Positions 37,431 to 45,436 of a DNA stretch of 64,000 bases are shown here, piece by piece. The position numbers and the translations under genes are program-made. Positions within the stretch are counted from its first letter, which is position 1; every line of letters begins with the position of its first letter. Origin of the DNA: Ectopseudomonas chengduensis. GTDB lineage: Bacteria; Pseudomonadota; Gammaproteobacteria; Pseudomonadales; Pseudomonadaceae. Location of the stretch: contig NZ_JACFYZ010000001.1 in NCBI RefSeq assembly GCF_015712065.1, forward strand, positions 496,001 through 560,000. The letters are read 5' to 3'. The notes under the pieces are model-generated. The model worked only from the letters and a program-made list of their open reading frames with translations. It was not told the origin of the DNA and ran no database searches.

Positions 37431-37530
37431 GTAGCAGGCAGTTGAAGAACGCAGGCGGCGACTGCCTGCATGCAGGCGCTAGGGCGACGCGGGAGGCCAA
37501 GGCCGAGGTGATTTTTCAACAGCCTGCTAG
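37431..37530. repeat. Miniature inverted-repeat element at the lysR 3' end
   Basis: A unit of about 100 bases with near-perfect inverted ends: GTAGCAGGCAGTTGAAGAA on the left and TTTTTCAACAGCCTGCTAG on the right. Internally it contains CTGCCTGCATGCAGGCGC. The ends match those of the 2877-3021 element. The right end runs into the LysR gene and supplies its TAG stop codon (37527-37529, minus strand). No coding capacity is apparent. Confidence 0.6.
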
Positions 37531-38417
37531 GCCCGTTCGCGGAGGATGGCAATGAAGGCCTGCAGCGGCGCCGGAACGTGGCGATAGCTGGAGTAGTAGA
37601 GACACAGGCCCGGGCAAGGCGGCGTCCAGTCCTCCAGCAGCAAGATCAGCTTGCCTGCCTCCAGTGCCTTGCGAGCAAAAGCCTGTGGAACATAGGCGAT
37701 ACCCAGCCCGCGACAGGCGGCCTCGACCAGCAAGTCGTTGTCATCCAGGCTCAATGCGCCTGGTACATCGAGCGCCAGGTGCTGCGTGCCCCGTTCGAAC
37801 TCCCAGCGATAACGCTTGCCGCTGGGCATGCGTTGGCGGATGCAGCGATGGGATCGCAGCTCGTCAGGCGTGCCAGGATGCCCGAAGGTGGCGATATACG
37901 CCGGTGAGGCGACGGTGACGAAGCGCACGTCACCGCCGAAGGGTACCGCCACCATGTCCTTGGGGACCGACTCGGCCAGGCGCACGCCGGCGTCGAAGCC
38001 CTCGGCGACGATATCCACCAGCCTGCCCTCGCTGACCAGGTCGAGCTCCACGTGGGGATGGCGTTGCAGGAAAATCGGTATCACCTGCTCGAGCAGCCAA
38101 CGCGCGCCGCCCTTGCTGGCATTGATGCGCAGGGTACCGGCGAGTTCCTCGGGCCCATGGCTGATCGCATCCAGTGCGTCGTCCAGCTCCCGAAGCAGAG
38201 GCGTCAGGCGCTGCAGCAGCTGTTCCCCGGCCTCCGTCACGGCCACGCTGCGGGTGGTGCGGTGCAGCAGACGAACCCCCAGGCGTTTTTCGAGCCCCTT
38301 GATTGCGTGACTGAGAGAGGAGCGCGATACCCCGAGGGAATCGGCGGCCTTCTGGAAGCTGCGCTGCTGAGCGACCTGAATGAAGGCCTTGAGATCGGGG
38401 AGGCTGGCGTTACTCAT
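37527..38417 (-). CDS. LysR family regulator
   Basis: A 296-residue regulator with an N-terminal winged helix-turn-helix (FIQVAQQRSFQKAADSLGVSRSSLSHAIKGLEKRLGVRLLHRTTRS) and an effector domain from about residue 90. The style matches the group with GYSRQ-like co-inducer domains that often control a divergent gene. The lipocalin-like gene at 38514 is divergent and is the likely target. Its stop codon is formed by the repeat element downstream, so the original C-terminus may have been altered. Confidence 0.9.
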   Translation of the reverse strand: MSNASLPDLKAFIQVAQQRSFQKAADSLGVSRSSLSHAIKGLEKRLGVRLLHRTTRSVAVTEAGEQLLQRLTPLLRELDDALDAISHGPEELAGTLRINASKGGARWLLEQVIPIFLQRHPHVELDLVSEGRLVDIVAEGFDAGVRLAESVPKDMVAVPFGGDVRFVTVASPAYIATFGHPGTPDELRSHRCIRQRMPSGKRYRWEFERGTQHLALDVPGALSLDDNDLLVEAACRGLGIAYVPQAFARKALEAGKLILLLEDWTPPCPGLCLYYSSYRHVPAPLQAFIAILRERA

Positions 38418-38513
38418 TGGTGAACTTTCTTCACGAGGGCGTTCGTATTGGTGCGTCTTATCATAGTTCGACTCGCCTCATACCATCGGTTTCACCCTTT
38501 AAGGAGATTACCG

Positions 38514-39083
38514 ATGAAGATTGAGCAGAGCACCCGAGCCTCCCTGTGGATTGATCTGGCTGACAGGGGCTGGTCCTTTTCGCGGCCAACACTGATGGCC
38601 GGTTTGCTGGCACTGGCCCTGAGCGCCACGGCCAGCGGGAGCGAATCCGACGCGCGTGCGATCAACCAGGTGGCAGGCACCTGGCGTATGGTTTCCGCCA
38701 CCCTGGAAGCAGATGGCAGGATCGAGCGTCCCTACGGCGAAAATCCGCAAGGCATGCTGGTGTTCACGCCTGACATGCATTTCGTCGAAGTATTGACCGA
38801 CGGCGATACGCCGCGTTTTGCATCCGACGCACGCGGCGGCGGCAGCGACGAAGAAAATCGCCGTGCCATGGCGTCGAGCATCGGCTTCTTTGGCACCTAC
38901 AGCGTCGACGAGCAGGGGCGTTTTGCCGGTAACCGGGTCGAGGGCGCCACCTTTCCTAACTGGGTCGGTGGCGTCAGGACGACGAAGGAGTTGCAACTGA
39001 GGGTCGAGGGGGATCGGATGTACGAGACCTTCACGCGGCCAGACGGTGGACGCTTCCGCGCCGAGTTCGTGCGGGTCAGGTAA
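38514..39083 (+). CDS. Lipocalin-like domain protein
   Basis: A 189-residue protein with a lipocalin-like (pfam13924-type) domain: NQVAGTWRMVSATLEADGR, PQGMLVFTPDMHFVEVLTD, FFGTYSVDEQGRF and YETFTRPDGG. A hydrophobic stretch at about 30-45 (LMAGLLALALSATASG) looks like a signal peptide after an unusually long leader. Start from AAGGAG before the ATG at 38514. These domains may bind small lipophilic ligands; the function is unknown. It is divergent from the LysR gene, which probably regulates it. Confidence 0.82.
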   Translation: MKIEQSTRASLWIDLADRGWSFSRPTLMAGLLALALSATASGSESDARAINQVAGTWRMVSATLEADGRIERPYGENPQGMLVFTPDMHFVEVLTDGDTPRFASDARGGGSDEENRRAMASSIGFFGTYSVDEQGRFAGNRVEGATFPNWVGGVRTTKELQLRVEGDRMYETFTRPDGGRFRAEFVRVR

Positions 39084-39110
39084 AGCCGGGATGTGTGGCG
39101 CTTAAGGTGG

Positions 39111-39338
39111 TCAGTAGCGGCAGTCTTCGCCGGTACGTTGGTAGATCAGCGTGTGCTGTTCACCTTTGGAGTCCAGGTAGACCATGCGGGCTTCACCCGC
39201 TTCGCAGCCTTGCGGCAGGGTCTGGCTGATGACCTTGGCAATGTCCAGGTGCATGCCGTAGTGGTAGTGCTCGGGCGTTTCGGCATGTGCCAGGGTGGCG
39301 GCGCAGCCGAAAGCGAGCAGGCAGGCGATACGTTTCAT
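39111..39338 (-). CDS. DUF2790 small periplasmic protein
   Basis: A 75-residue precursor: signal peptide of about 19 residues (AHA|ETP), then HYHYGMHLDIAKVIS and EARMVYLDSKGEQHTLIYQRTGEDCRY, the DUF2790 core with two Cys that may pair. Pseudomonads have several such small exported proteins, some linked to copper or phosphate stress; no role is proven. Confidence 0.85.
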   Translation of the reverse strand: MKRIACLLAFGCAATLAHAETPEHYHYGMHLDIAKVISQTLPQGCEAGEARMVYLDSKGEQHTLIYQRTGEDCRY

Positions 39339-39424
39339 GGTGGCCTCGATGCAGGAAAAAGGGCCGTTTCAGCGGCCCGAGGGACGCCGGTCAGGAGCGC
39401 GGCCGGCGCCAGGTAAGCTCTGGT

Positions 39425-39607
39425 TCAACCGTGCTGATCGCTGTTCTGCGTGCTCGCGGTTTGCGCCTGCTGGGTGGCTGTGGCGTGCGGCTGTTGCTGG
39501 TGGGCCTGTTGATGAGCGACGAAGGCCGCCGACTCTTCGGCGAAGCAGGCCTGAGTGGCCAGCAGAGTAGACAGGGACAGGACAGTGGCGGTGAGAAGGT
39601 TCTTCAT
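39425..39607 (-). CDS. Small secreted Gln/His-rich protein
   Basis: A 60-residue precursor with a clear signal peptide (about 23 residues, CFA|EE) followed by a low-complexity tail rich in Gln, His, Ala and Thr (HQQAHQQQPHATATQQAQ). It is probably periplasmic. The His/Gln tail might bind metal, which is speculation. It follows the same-strand pattern as the DUF2790 gene 86 bases downstream. I do not recognise a family. Confidence 0.6.
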   Translation of the reverse strand: MKNLLTATVLSLSTLLATQACFAEESAAFVAHQQAHQQQPHATATQQAQTASTQNSDQHG

Positions 39608-39697
39608 TGGGGCGATCCTCTTGGGATTCTTCGTGGGTTCGAAGTCATCCTAGTGAGGCATCGAGGTGCGAAAAAGCGCGTTCCGGGTGAATGACTA

Positions 39698-40654
39698 TTA
39701 CCTATAGCGCAACAATCCTGCAGGCGTCGCCCAGTATTGCGCGTCGTCCAGTACCGCTTCGTCAGCGCGCAGCAGCGGCGGCAGTTCGGCCTTGAGAAAC
39801 TCCACCCAGGTGCGGGTCTTGGCATCGAGAAAGCGTCGCGACGGATACATCGCATAGATGTTCAGGGCGCGCAGCCGGTGCTGCGGCAGGATGCGCAGCA
39901 GGCGTCCTTCACGCAGCGGCTGGCTGGCAACGAACGAAGGCAGCAGGCAGAAACCCATGCCGGCCTGGGCTGCCTTGACCAGGGCTTCAGCGACGTTGAC
40001 CTGAAAGCACTCGGCCGGCAGCGCCTCCAGTTGCTCGTCGCCGAAATCCCATTGGCCACGGTACAGCGGGTCGGTCAGGCGCAGGTAGCGGTGCTGCTGC
40101 AGATCGCTCGGCTGCTGCGGGATGCCATGCTGGGCCAGGTAGCTCGGGGCGGCGCAGAGTACGCTGTAAACCGGGCCCAGGCGTTGCGCCACCAGTTGCG
40201 AGTCCGGCAGGTCGCGGGCGAAGGCGACGGTCACGTCGTGGCCGTCTTCGAGCAGATCCGGGGTGCGTTGCGCCAGGGTCAGTTCGACCACCACCTGTGG
40301 ATAACGCTCGGCGTAGCGGGCGATCAACGGCGTCAGGTGCTGCAGGCCGAGGCCGGTCATGGTGTGCACGCGCAGGCGACCGCTGGGGGTGTGGTGGGCG
40401 CCGCGCGCTTCGGCGTCGGCTTCGTCGATCTGGCCAAGAATCTGCCGGCAGCGCTCCAGATAGCGCTCGCCGGTTTCGGTCAGCGCCAGGCGCCGCGTGG
40501 TGCGCTGCAGCAGGCGCGCCTCGAGATGTTGCTCCAGCTCGGTGATCAGTCGCGATACCTGCGCGGTGGACAGATCCAGCGTCTGGGCAGCGGCAGTGAA
40601 GCTGCCGCGCTCGACCACCTGAACGAACACGCGCATCGCATGCAGGGTATCCAT
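39698..40654 (-). CDS. LysR family regulator
   Basis: A 318-residue regulator. The helix-turn-helix is FVQVVERGSFTAAAQTLDLSTAQVSRLITELEQHLEARLLQRTTRR, then SGRLRVHTMTGLGLQHLTPLI starts the effector domain; AINIYAMYPSRRFLDAKTRTWVEFL-type wording near the C-terminus is typical of the CrgA-like group. Start at ATG 40654 (MDTLHAM) fits the family better than an ATG 11 codons upstream. The target is not evident; it is not divergent from a clear partner gene. Confidence 0.9.
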   Translation of the reverse strand: MDTLHAMRVFVQVVERGSFTAAAQTLDLSTAQVSRLITELEQHLEARLLQRTTRRLALTETGERYLERCRQILGQIDEADAEARGAHHTPSGRLRVHTMTGLGLQHLTPLIARYAERYPQVVVELTLAQRTPDLLEDGHDVTVAFARDLPDSQLVAQRLGPVYSVLCAAPSYLAQHGIPQQPSDLQQHRYLRLTDPLYRGQWDFGDEQLEALPAECFQVNVAEALVKAAQAGMGFCLLPSFVASQPLREGRLLRILPQHRLRALNIYAMYPSRRFLDAKTRTWVEFLKAELPPLLRADEAVLDDAQYWATPAGLLRYR

Positions 40655-40705
40655 TGTTGCTCCTGGCGTAAGGGGGCGCTGGCGCATTATGCGCGAGTCC
40701 TGCCG

Positions 40706-41311
40706 CTACAGCGCGCCAAGGATCAACTGCGCCGCCACCGCGAACATCATCGCCGCCACGCCCAGATCGATCAGGCGCCAGGTCAATGGTTTTGCCAACC
40801 AGGGCGCCAGCCAGGCCGCGCCGAGCGCCAGAGCGCTGAACCAGAGAAAGGAGGCGCTGGCCGCCCCCGCCGCATACGCGCCAGGTTCAGGTTGCTGGGC
40901 GCCGAGTGAGCCGATCAGCAGCACGGTATCCAGATAGACGTGCGGGTTGAGCAGGGTGACCGCCAGCGCTGCGAGCATCACCGCACGCAATGAGCGCGGT
41001 TCGCTGCCGGCCGCCTGCAGCGATTGCGGGCGCGCGGCGCGCAGCAGCGCCTGGCTGCCGTACCAGATCAGGAAGGCGGCGCCGCCCCAGCGAGCGATGG
41101 CCAGCAAGGTCGGGCTCTGTGCCAGCAGGGTGGCCAGGCCGAACACGCCGGCCGCCACCAGTGCCGCGTCGCAGACGATGCACAGCGCGGCCACCGGCAA
41201 ATGATGTTCGCGGCGCAGGCTCTGCGCCAGGACGAAGGCGTTCTGCGCACCTATGGCCATGATCAGACCGATGGCCACCAGCAGGCCATTACTGTAGCTC
41301 TGCCACATCAC
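40706..41311 (-). CDS. LysE/ArgO family amino acid exporter
   Basis: A 201-residue inner-membrane protein with six helices. GLIMAIGAQNAFVLAQSLRREH is the LysE/ArgO signature and NPHVYLDTVLLIGSLG lies in helix 4-5. It should export excess arginine or lysine. Its ATG overlaps the stop of the ACT protein gene, and argP is divergent 95 bases beyond that gene, the classic lysG-lysE / argP-argO arrangement, so induction by ArgP with arginine or lysine is likely. Confidence 0.93.
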   Translation of the reverse strand: MMWQSYSNGLLVAIGLIMAIGAQNAFVLAQSLRREHHLPVAALCIVCDAALVAAGVFGLATLLAQSPTLLAIARWGGAAFLIWYGSQALLRAARPQSLQAAGSEPRSLRAVMLAALAVTLLNPHVYLDTVLLIGSLGAQQPEPGAYAAGAASASFLWFSALALGAAWLAPWLAKPLTWRLIDLGVAAMMFAVAAQLILGAL

Positions 41312-41721
41312 GCCAGCTCCGGAATGGACGCCGCCGACAGGGCGCGCAGGGTGGAGAGCGCCCGTTCGGCTCGTTCGCTGGGCACGAAGATATGGTCGTG
41401 ATGAAAGCCGGCGACCACGTTGCAGCTGATGCCGGCCTGCGCCAGGGCGGCGGAAAAGGAAGCAGTAAGACCCACGGCCGCCAGCGACGAATGCACCTCA
41501 AGGGTGATCCAGGCGGCGACGTAGTCGTAGCTCAGGCCATGGGCATCGGCGATTTCGCGCGTCAGCACCAGGCTCAGACCTTCAGGCTCGCGCATGCTGG
41601 CGAGCGGCTGCAGGGCGCTGCAGTCATGCTCGGCTGGGACACAGCAGAACACGTACTGACCGGGATTGAGCTGCGGCGTCATGCTCTGCAGCAGGCGCGT
41701 GAGATTGGTTTCGCCAGACAT
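41308..41721 (-). CDS. ACT domain protein
   Basis: A 137-residue protein with two ACT-like halves: PGQYVFCCVPAEHD...EGLSLVLTREIADAHGL and WITLEVHSSLAAVGLTASFSAALAQAGISCNVVAGFHHDHIFVP. ACT domains bind amino acids. Its gene overlaps the exporter gene by 4 bases, suggesting a sensor or modulator for export. Start at ATG 41721 (MSGETN) is preferred to an ATG 26 codons upstream that would reach into the argP promoter region. Confidence 0.85.
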   Translation of the reverse strand: MSGETNLTRLLQSMTPQLNPGQYVFCCVPAEHDCSALQPLASMREPEGLSLVLTREIADAHGLSYDYVAAWITLEVHSSLAAVGLTASFSAALAQAGISCNVVAGFHHDHIFVPSERAERALSTLRALSAASIPELA

Positions 41722-41815
41722 GGCGGGCTCCTGATTGGGTTGAATGCTGGCGAGTCTGCTGTGTGTGGATGTATAAGAGAAACCAATATTGCTGATCACT
41801 CATTAGGAAAATCGA

Positions 41816-42718
41816 TTGTTCGATTACAAACTTCTCGCCGCTCTGGCCGCGGTGGTGGAGCAGTCCGGCTTCGAACGCGCGGCGCAGGTGCTGGGGCTGT
41901 CGCAGTCGGCGGTGTCGCAACGCATCAAGTTGCTCGAAGCGCGGGTCGGCCAGCCGGTGCTGGTGCGCGCGACGCCGCCAGCGCCTACCGAAATCGGTCG
42001 GCGCCTGCTCGACCACGTGCAGCAGGTGCGCCTGCTCGAGCGCGACCTGCAAGGCCAGGTGCCGGGGCTGGATGAACAGGCCTTGCCCGAGCGCCTGCGC
42101 ATCGCCATCAACGCCGACAGCCTGGCGACCTGGTGGGCGGCGGCGACTGCCGAATTCTGTGCCGCTCAGCAGGTGTTGATGGAGTTGGTGGTGGAGGATC
42201 AGGAGGTCGGTCTCAAGCGCATGCGCGCGGGCGAGGTGGCCGGTTGCGTGTGTGCTGCCGAGCGCCCGGTGGCGGGTGCGCGCAGTCTGGCGCTGGGGGC
42301 GATGCGCTATCGCGCGCTGGCCAGCCCGGCCTTCATCGCCCGGCATTTTGCCGCTGGCGTCAGCGCTGACGCGCTGGTGCGTGCGCCGGCCATCGTTTAC
42401 GGCCCGGATGATCAGTTGCAGCATCGTTACCTGGCGGGCTTCGGTGTCACTGGTGCTTTTGCCTATCACCTGTGCCCCTCGTCCGAAGGCTTCGTGCGTC
42501 TCGCTGAAGGCGGTTTGGGCTGGGGCCTGGTGCCGGAACTGCAGGTGCGCGAGGAGCTGGCCAGCGGCAGGCTGGTGGATCTGCTGCCCGAGCGTTTCAT
42601 CGATGTGCCGTTGTACTGGCACCATTGGCGCAATGGCGGCGAATTGCTCAGCGAGCTGACCGAACGCCTGCGTCGCGCAGCCGGCGGCGCGCTGGTGCAG
42701 GTGCAACCCGGTCCGTAG
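41816..42718 (+). CDS. argP: ArgP/LysG-type LysR regulator
   Basis: A 300-residue regulator starting at a TTG codon. FDYKLLAALAAVVEQSGFERAAQVLGLSQSAVSQRIKLLEARVGQPVLVR is the ArgP/LysG N-terminus, almost word for word. The effector domain binds arginine or lysine in characterised members and controls the exporter gene. It is divergent from the ACT-exporter pair, across a 94-base gap that should hold the operator. Confidence 0.94.
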   Translation: MFDYKLLAALAAVVEQSGFERAAQVLGLSQSAVSQRIKLLEARVGQPVLVRATPPAPTEIGRRLLDHVQQVRLLERDLQGQVPGLDEQALPERLRIAINADSLATWWAAATAEFCAAQQVLMELVVEDQEVGLKRMRAGEVAGCVCAAERPVAGARSLALGAMRYRALASPAFIARHFAAGVSADALVRAPAIVYGPDDQLQHRYLAGFGVTGAFAYHLCPSSEGFVRLAEGGLGWGLVPELQVREELASGRLVDLLPERFIDVPLYWHHWRNGGELLSELTERLRRAAGGALVQVQPGP

Positions 42719-42840
42719 GGTGCGCCCTGTCAGGCGAGTGCGGCCTGCCGGGTCGGTATTCTGGCCGTTACCGACAGGGCAGCGGGGAACGAGCGCTGCT
42801 AGAGTGCGGCAACTACAAGAATCAATGGCAGGGGATGGCG

Positions 42841-43839
42841 ATGAAGATTCTGGTCACCGGCGCGAGTGGCTTCATCGGGGGGCGCTTCGCTCGTTTCGCG
42901 CTCGAACAGGGCCTGGACGTGCGGGTCAACGGCCGTCGTGCCGAGGGCGTGCAGCATCTGATCAAGCGCGGCGCCGAGTTCGTCCAGGGCGATCTGGGGG
43001 ATGCCGAGCTGGCGCAGGCGCTGTGCCGGGATGTCGAGGCGGTGGTGCACTGCGCAGGTGCGGTGGGCGTGTGGGGCGACTATGCGCATTTTCATCAGGC
43101 CAACGTCACGGTCACCGAGAATGTCGTCGATGCCTGTCTCAAACAGAAGGTGCGGCGCCTGGTGCATCTGTCCTCACCGTCGATCTATTTCGATGGCAAG
43201 TCCCATGTCGATATTCGCGAGGAGCAGGTGCCCAAGCGCTTCTCCGATCACTACGGCAAGACCAAGTACCTGGCCGAGCAGCAGGTGTTCGCCGCGCAGG
43301 AGTTCGGCCTGGAGGTGATCGCCCTGCGTCCGCGCTTCGTCACCGGAGCAGGTGATACCAGCATCTTTCCGCGCTTGATCGGCATGCAGCGCAAGGGTCG
43401 CCTGGCGATCATCGGCAATGGTCTGAACAAGGTCGACTTCACCAACGTGCACAATCTCAACGACGCCTTGCTCAGCTCGCTGCAGGTGGGCGGGGCGGCG
43501 CTCGGCCAGGTGTACAACATCAGCAACGGCGCGCCGGTGCCGCTGTGGGACGTGGTCAATTACGTGTTGCGTCGCCTCGAGCTGCCCCCGGTGACGCGGC
43601 ATGTGCCGTTCCCGCTGGCCTACGCCGCGGCCACGCTCAACGAAGGCGTGTGTCGGGTGCTGCCGGGGCGGCCCGAGCCGAGTCTGTTTCGCCTTGGTGT
43701 GGCGGTGATGGGCAGGGATTTCTCCCTGAACATCGACCGTGCCCGCGAGTACCTTGGTTACGAACCCCGGGCCAGTCTGTGGGATGCACTGGATGAATTC
43801 TGCACCTGGTGGCAGGCGCAGATGGGACCTCAGGCGTAG
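42841..43839 (+). CDS. NAD-dependent epimerase/dehydratase family protein
   Basis: A 332-residue extended SDR. The motif TGASGFIG lies within the first 12 residues. HCAGAVGVWGDYAHFHQANVT, LVHLSSPSIYF and the catalytic YGKTKY are present, and the C-terminal half resembles 3-beta-hydroxysteroid dehydrogenase/OleD-like members. The substrate is unknown. I chose the ATG at 42841, since AGGGG is 6 bases before it; the ATG at 42835 has no spacing. Its last 10 bases overlap the convergent gene at 43830. Confidence 0.85.
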   Translation: MKILVTGASGFIGGRFARFALEQGLDVRVNGRRAEGVQHLIKRGAEFVQGDLGDAELAQALCRDVEAVVHCAGAVGVWGDYAHFHQANVTVTENVVDACLKQKVRRLVHLSSPSIYFDGKSHVDIREEQVPKRFSDHYGKTKYLAEQQVFAAQEFGLEVIALRPRFVTGAGDTSIFPRLIGMQRKGRLAIIGNGLNKVDFTNVHNLNDALLSSLQVGGAALGQVYNISNGAPVPLWDVVNYVLRRLELPPVTRHVPFPLAYAAATLNEGVCRVLPGRPEPSLFRLGVAVMGRDFSLNIDRAREYLGYEPRASLWDALDEFCTWWQAQMGPQA

Positions 43840-44117
43840 ATGCGTTGGCCGCGATAGATGCGTACCGAGCCGGTTGGCGCGCCGACCGGTATCTCGACGG
43901 CGGCCAGTGGGGTGACCGATGCGAGCTGCGGTTGATCGGACAGTTCGGCCAGGCGCTGGCCGAGGCGGCGGGTTTCTTCATCGTCGGATTTCAGGCTGCC
44001 ATCGAGCATGGCGCCGACCGCGTTGGGCTGGCTCAGGCGAATGTCCACGTCCTGCTCTTCGCGTAGACGGCGACGCAGCGCTTTCATGCAGTCCAGTACT
44101 TCTTTGTTCAGTTCCAT
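43830..44117 (-). CDS. Conserved small protein of unknown function
   Basis: A 95-residue cytoplasmic protein with an N-terminal helical half (LDCMKALRRRLREEQDVDIRLSQPNAVGAMLDGSLKSDDEETRRL) and a C-terminal half ending GSVRIYRGQRIYA. There is no membrane segment. Its 3' end overlaps the epimerase gene by 10 bases on the other strand. ATG at 44117 with GGGGGAAG upstream is preferred to a GTG two codons earlier. The family is not recognised. Confidence 0.65.
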   Translation of the reverse strand: MELNKEVLDCMKALRRRLREEQDVDIRLSQPNAVGAMLDGSLKSDDEETRRLGQRLAELSDQPQLASVTPLAAVEIPVGAPTGSVRIYRGQRIYA

Positions 44118-44475
44118 TGCCACTTCCCCCGATTGGTTGAAGGGTCACGGACTTCGGTGCTCCACACCCTCCGTAACCTGAACAGCCTCTTCCCTGCGGC
44201 TGTAACACCCGTTCGTGTTGTATTGCTTTGCAGAACTTTCAGGCCGCCTGCTGGCTTGTGAGCGACGCGCTATCGGCTCGTTCACGACGGGAGAAAAAGC
44301 AAAGTGCGTACCAGTTCATGTTTTGCGGAACTGCTGGGCTGCAGGCGAGTCGATGGCCCTGTCGCGCCCTTCGTCGGTGCGCCGCGCACCTGCTTGGCGC
44401 GACGCTGATGGTGTAATGGCGAATCGGTATACTGCGCGGCATTTCCGTTCATTCGTTCCAACCATAGGTCCGACC
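44118..44475. other. Intergenic region with no clear gene
   Basis: A 358-base divergent gap. A small AACAC-CCGTTC-GTGTT stem lies at about 44205-44220. No convincing ORF has a Shine-Dalgarno; the in-frame extension of the next gene across this region has pseudomonad-atypical residues and no family similarity. Promoters for both neighbours presumably lie here. Confidence 0.4.
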
Positions 44476-45324
44476 ATGCGTAACGACGCCAACGACGAAC
44501 TCGACAATCTGCCCAGCCTGACTCCGGAGCGCCGTGAGGATTTCGCCGAGCCGCGTGAGGAGCCCGCTGCGCGCAGCAGCCGTGTCACCAGCAGCAAGGC
44601 TGCAGTGGCCAAGGGCGCCAGTACCGGGCCGCTGTGGGCGCTGGTTGGCGCGCTGAGTTTCGCCCTGGCCGGCCTGGGCTGGTGGAGCCTGCAGCAGATC
44701 GGCCTGATGGAGCAGCGCCTGGTGGCGACCCAGGAAAGCTTCGCGCGCATCAGCGAGGAGGCGGCCGGACGAATTCAGGATATTTCCGGCAAGGTGGTGG
44801 CCACCGAGTCCAACGTCACCAGCGGCAGCGAGGCACTCAAACTGCAGGTCAAACAGCTGGAAAATCGCCTGGCCGAGCTGGGCAAGCAGCAACAGCAGAG
44901 CGCCACGGCGCAGGCGGCGCTGGACAAGCGTATCGAGCAGTTGGGTGCGGAGCTCAAGAGTGGCATCGGCGCCAGCGCCGACTTCGACAAGCGTCTGCAG
45001 GCGCTCTCCACCGAGCAGGCAGCGCTGAAATCCGCCCAGGCGGACGTCAAGGCGACCCAGGCCGAACTGGCCAAGCTCGATACCCGCATCAAGGCCCTCG
45101 GTGGCGATATCGATGCGCTGAAGAAGCAGGGCAATCCGGCGCAATCGATCCGTAGCCTGGAGCAGGATCTGCTGGTGCTGCGCAGCGAGCTGGACAACCG
45201 CCCGGCCGCCAGTGCCGGGCCGAATACCGCCGAGTTCGATGCCTTCCGCGCGCAGATGACGCGCAACATCAATACCCTGCAGAGCCAGGTGGTGAATCTG
45301 CAGCAGCAGATCAATCAGCGCTGA
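44476..45324 (+). CDS. Membrane-anchored coiled-coil protein
   Basis: A 282-residue protein with an acidic cytoplasmic N-terminus (1-50), one transmembrane segment at about 51-72 (GPLWALVGALSFALAGLGWW) and a long Gln/Ala/Lys/Leu-rich coiled coil from about 75 to the end, which should be periplasmic. It resembles envelope-spanning structural or scaffold proteins. No function can be assigned. The ATG at 44476 matches the natural N-terminus; longer in-frame forms are rejected. A strong bidirectional terminator follows. Confidence 0.78.
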   Translation: MRNDANDELDNLPSLTPERREDFAEPREEPAARSSRVTSSKAAVAKGASTGPLWALVGALSFALAGLGWWSLQQIGLMEQRLVATQESFARISEEAAGRIQDISGKVVATESNVTSGSEALKLQVKQLENRLAELGKQQQQSATAQAALDKRIEQLGAELKSGIGASADFDKRLQALSTEQAALKSAQADVKATQAELAKLDTRIKALGGDIDALKKQGNPAQSIRSLEQDLLVLRSELDNRPAASAGPNTAEFDAFRAQMTRNINTLQSQVVNLQQQINQR

Positions 45325-45340
45325 GTGCCACCATCTCGAT

Positions 45341-45373
45341 AAACGAACGCCCCGCAATGCGGGGCGTTCGTTT
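45341..45373. terminator. Bidirectional rho-independent terminator
   Basis: AAACGAACGCCCCGC (45341-45355), AAT, GCGGGGCGTTCGTTT (45359-45373): a perfect 15-bp stem with A-rich and T-rich ends, placed between the convergent coiled-coil gene and the Old Yellow Enzyme gene. It should stop transcription from both sides. Confidence 0.9.
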
Positions 45374-45436
45374 ATTGGTCGCGGCTAAAGCCCCTCCCAC
45401 AGGATATCGCTTGCGGGAGGTGAATTAGCTGCGATC

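Noticed and set aside
37207..37500. Minus-strand frame of 97 codons in the putA-lysR gap
   Set aside because: Its N-terminus is read from the inverted-repeat element, and the rest shows no family similarity or convincing ribosome-binding site.
44215..44475. 87-codon upstream extension of the coiled-coil protein
   Set aside because: The extension has atypical residues and no Shine-Dalgarno; the ATG at 44476 gives a natural acidic N-terminus before the membrane helix.
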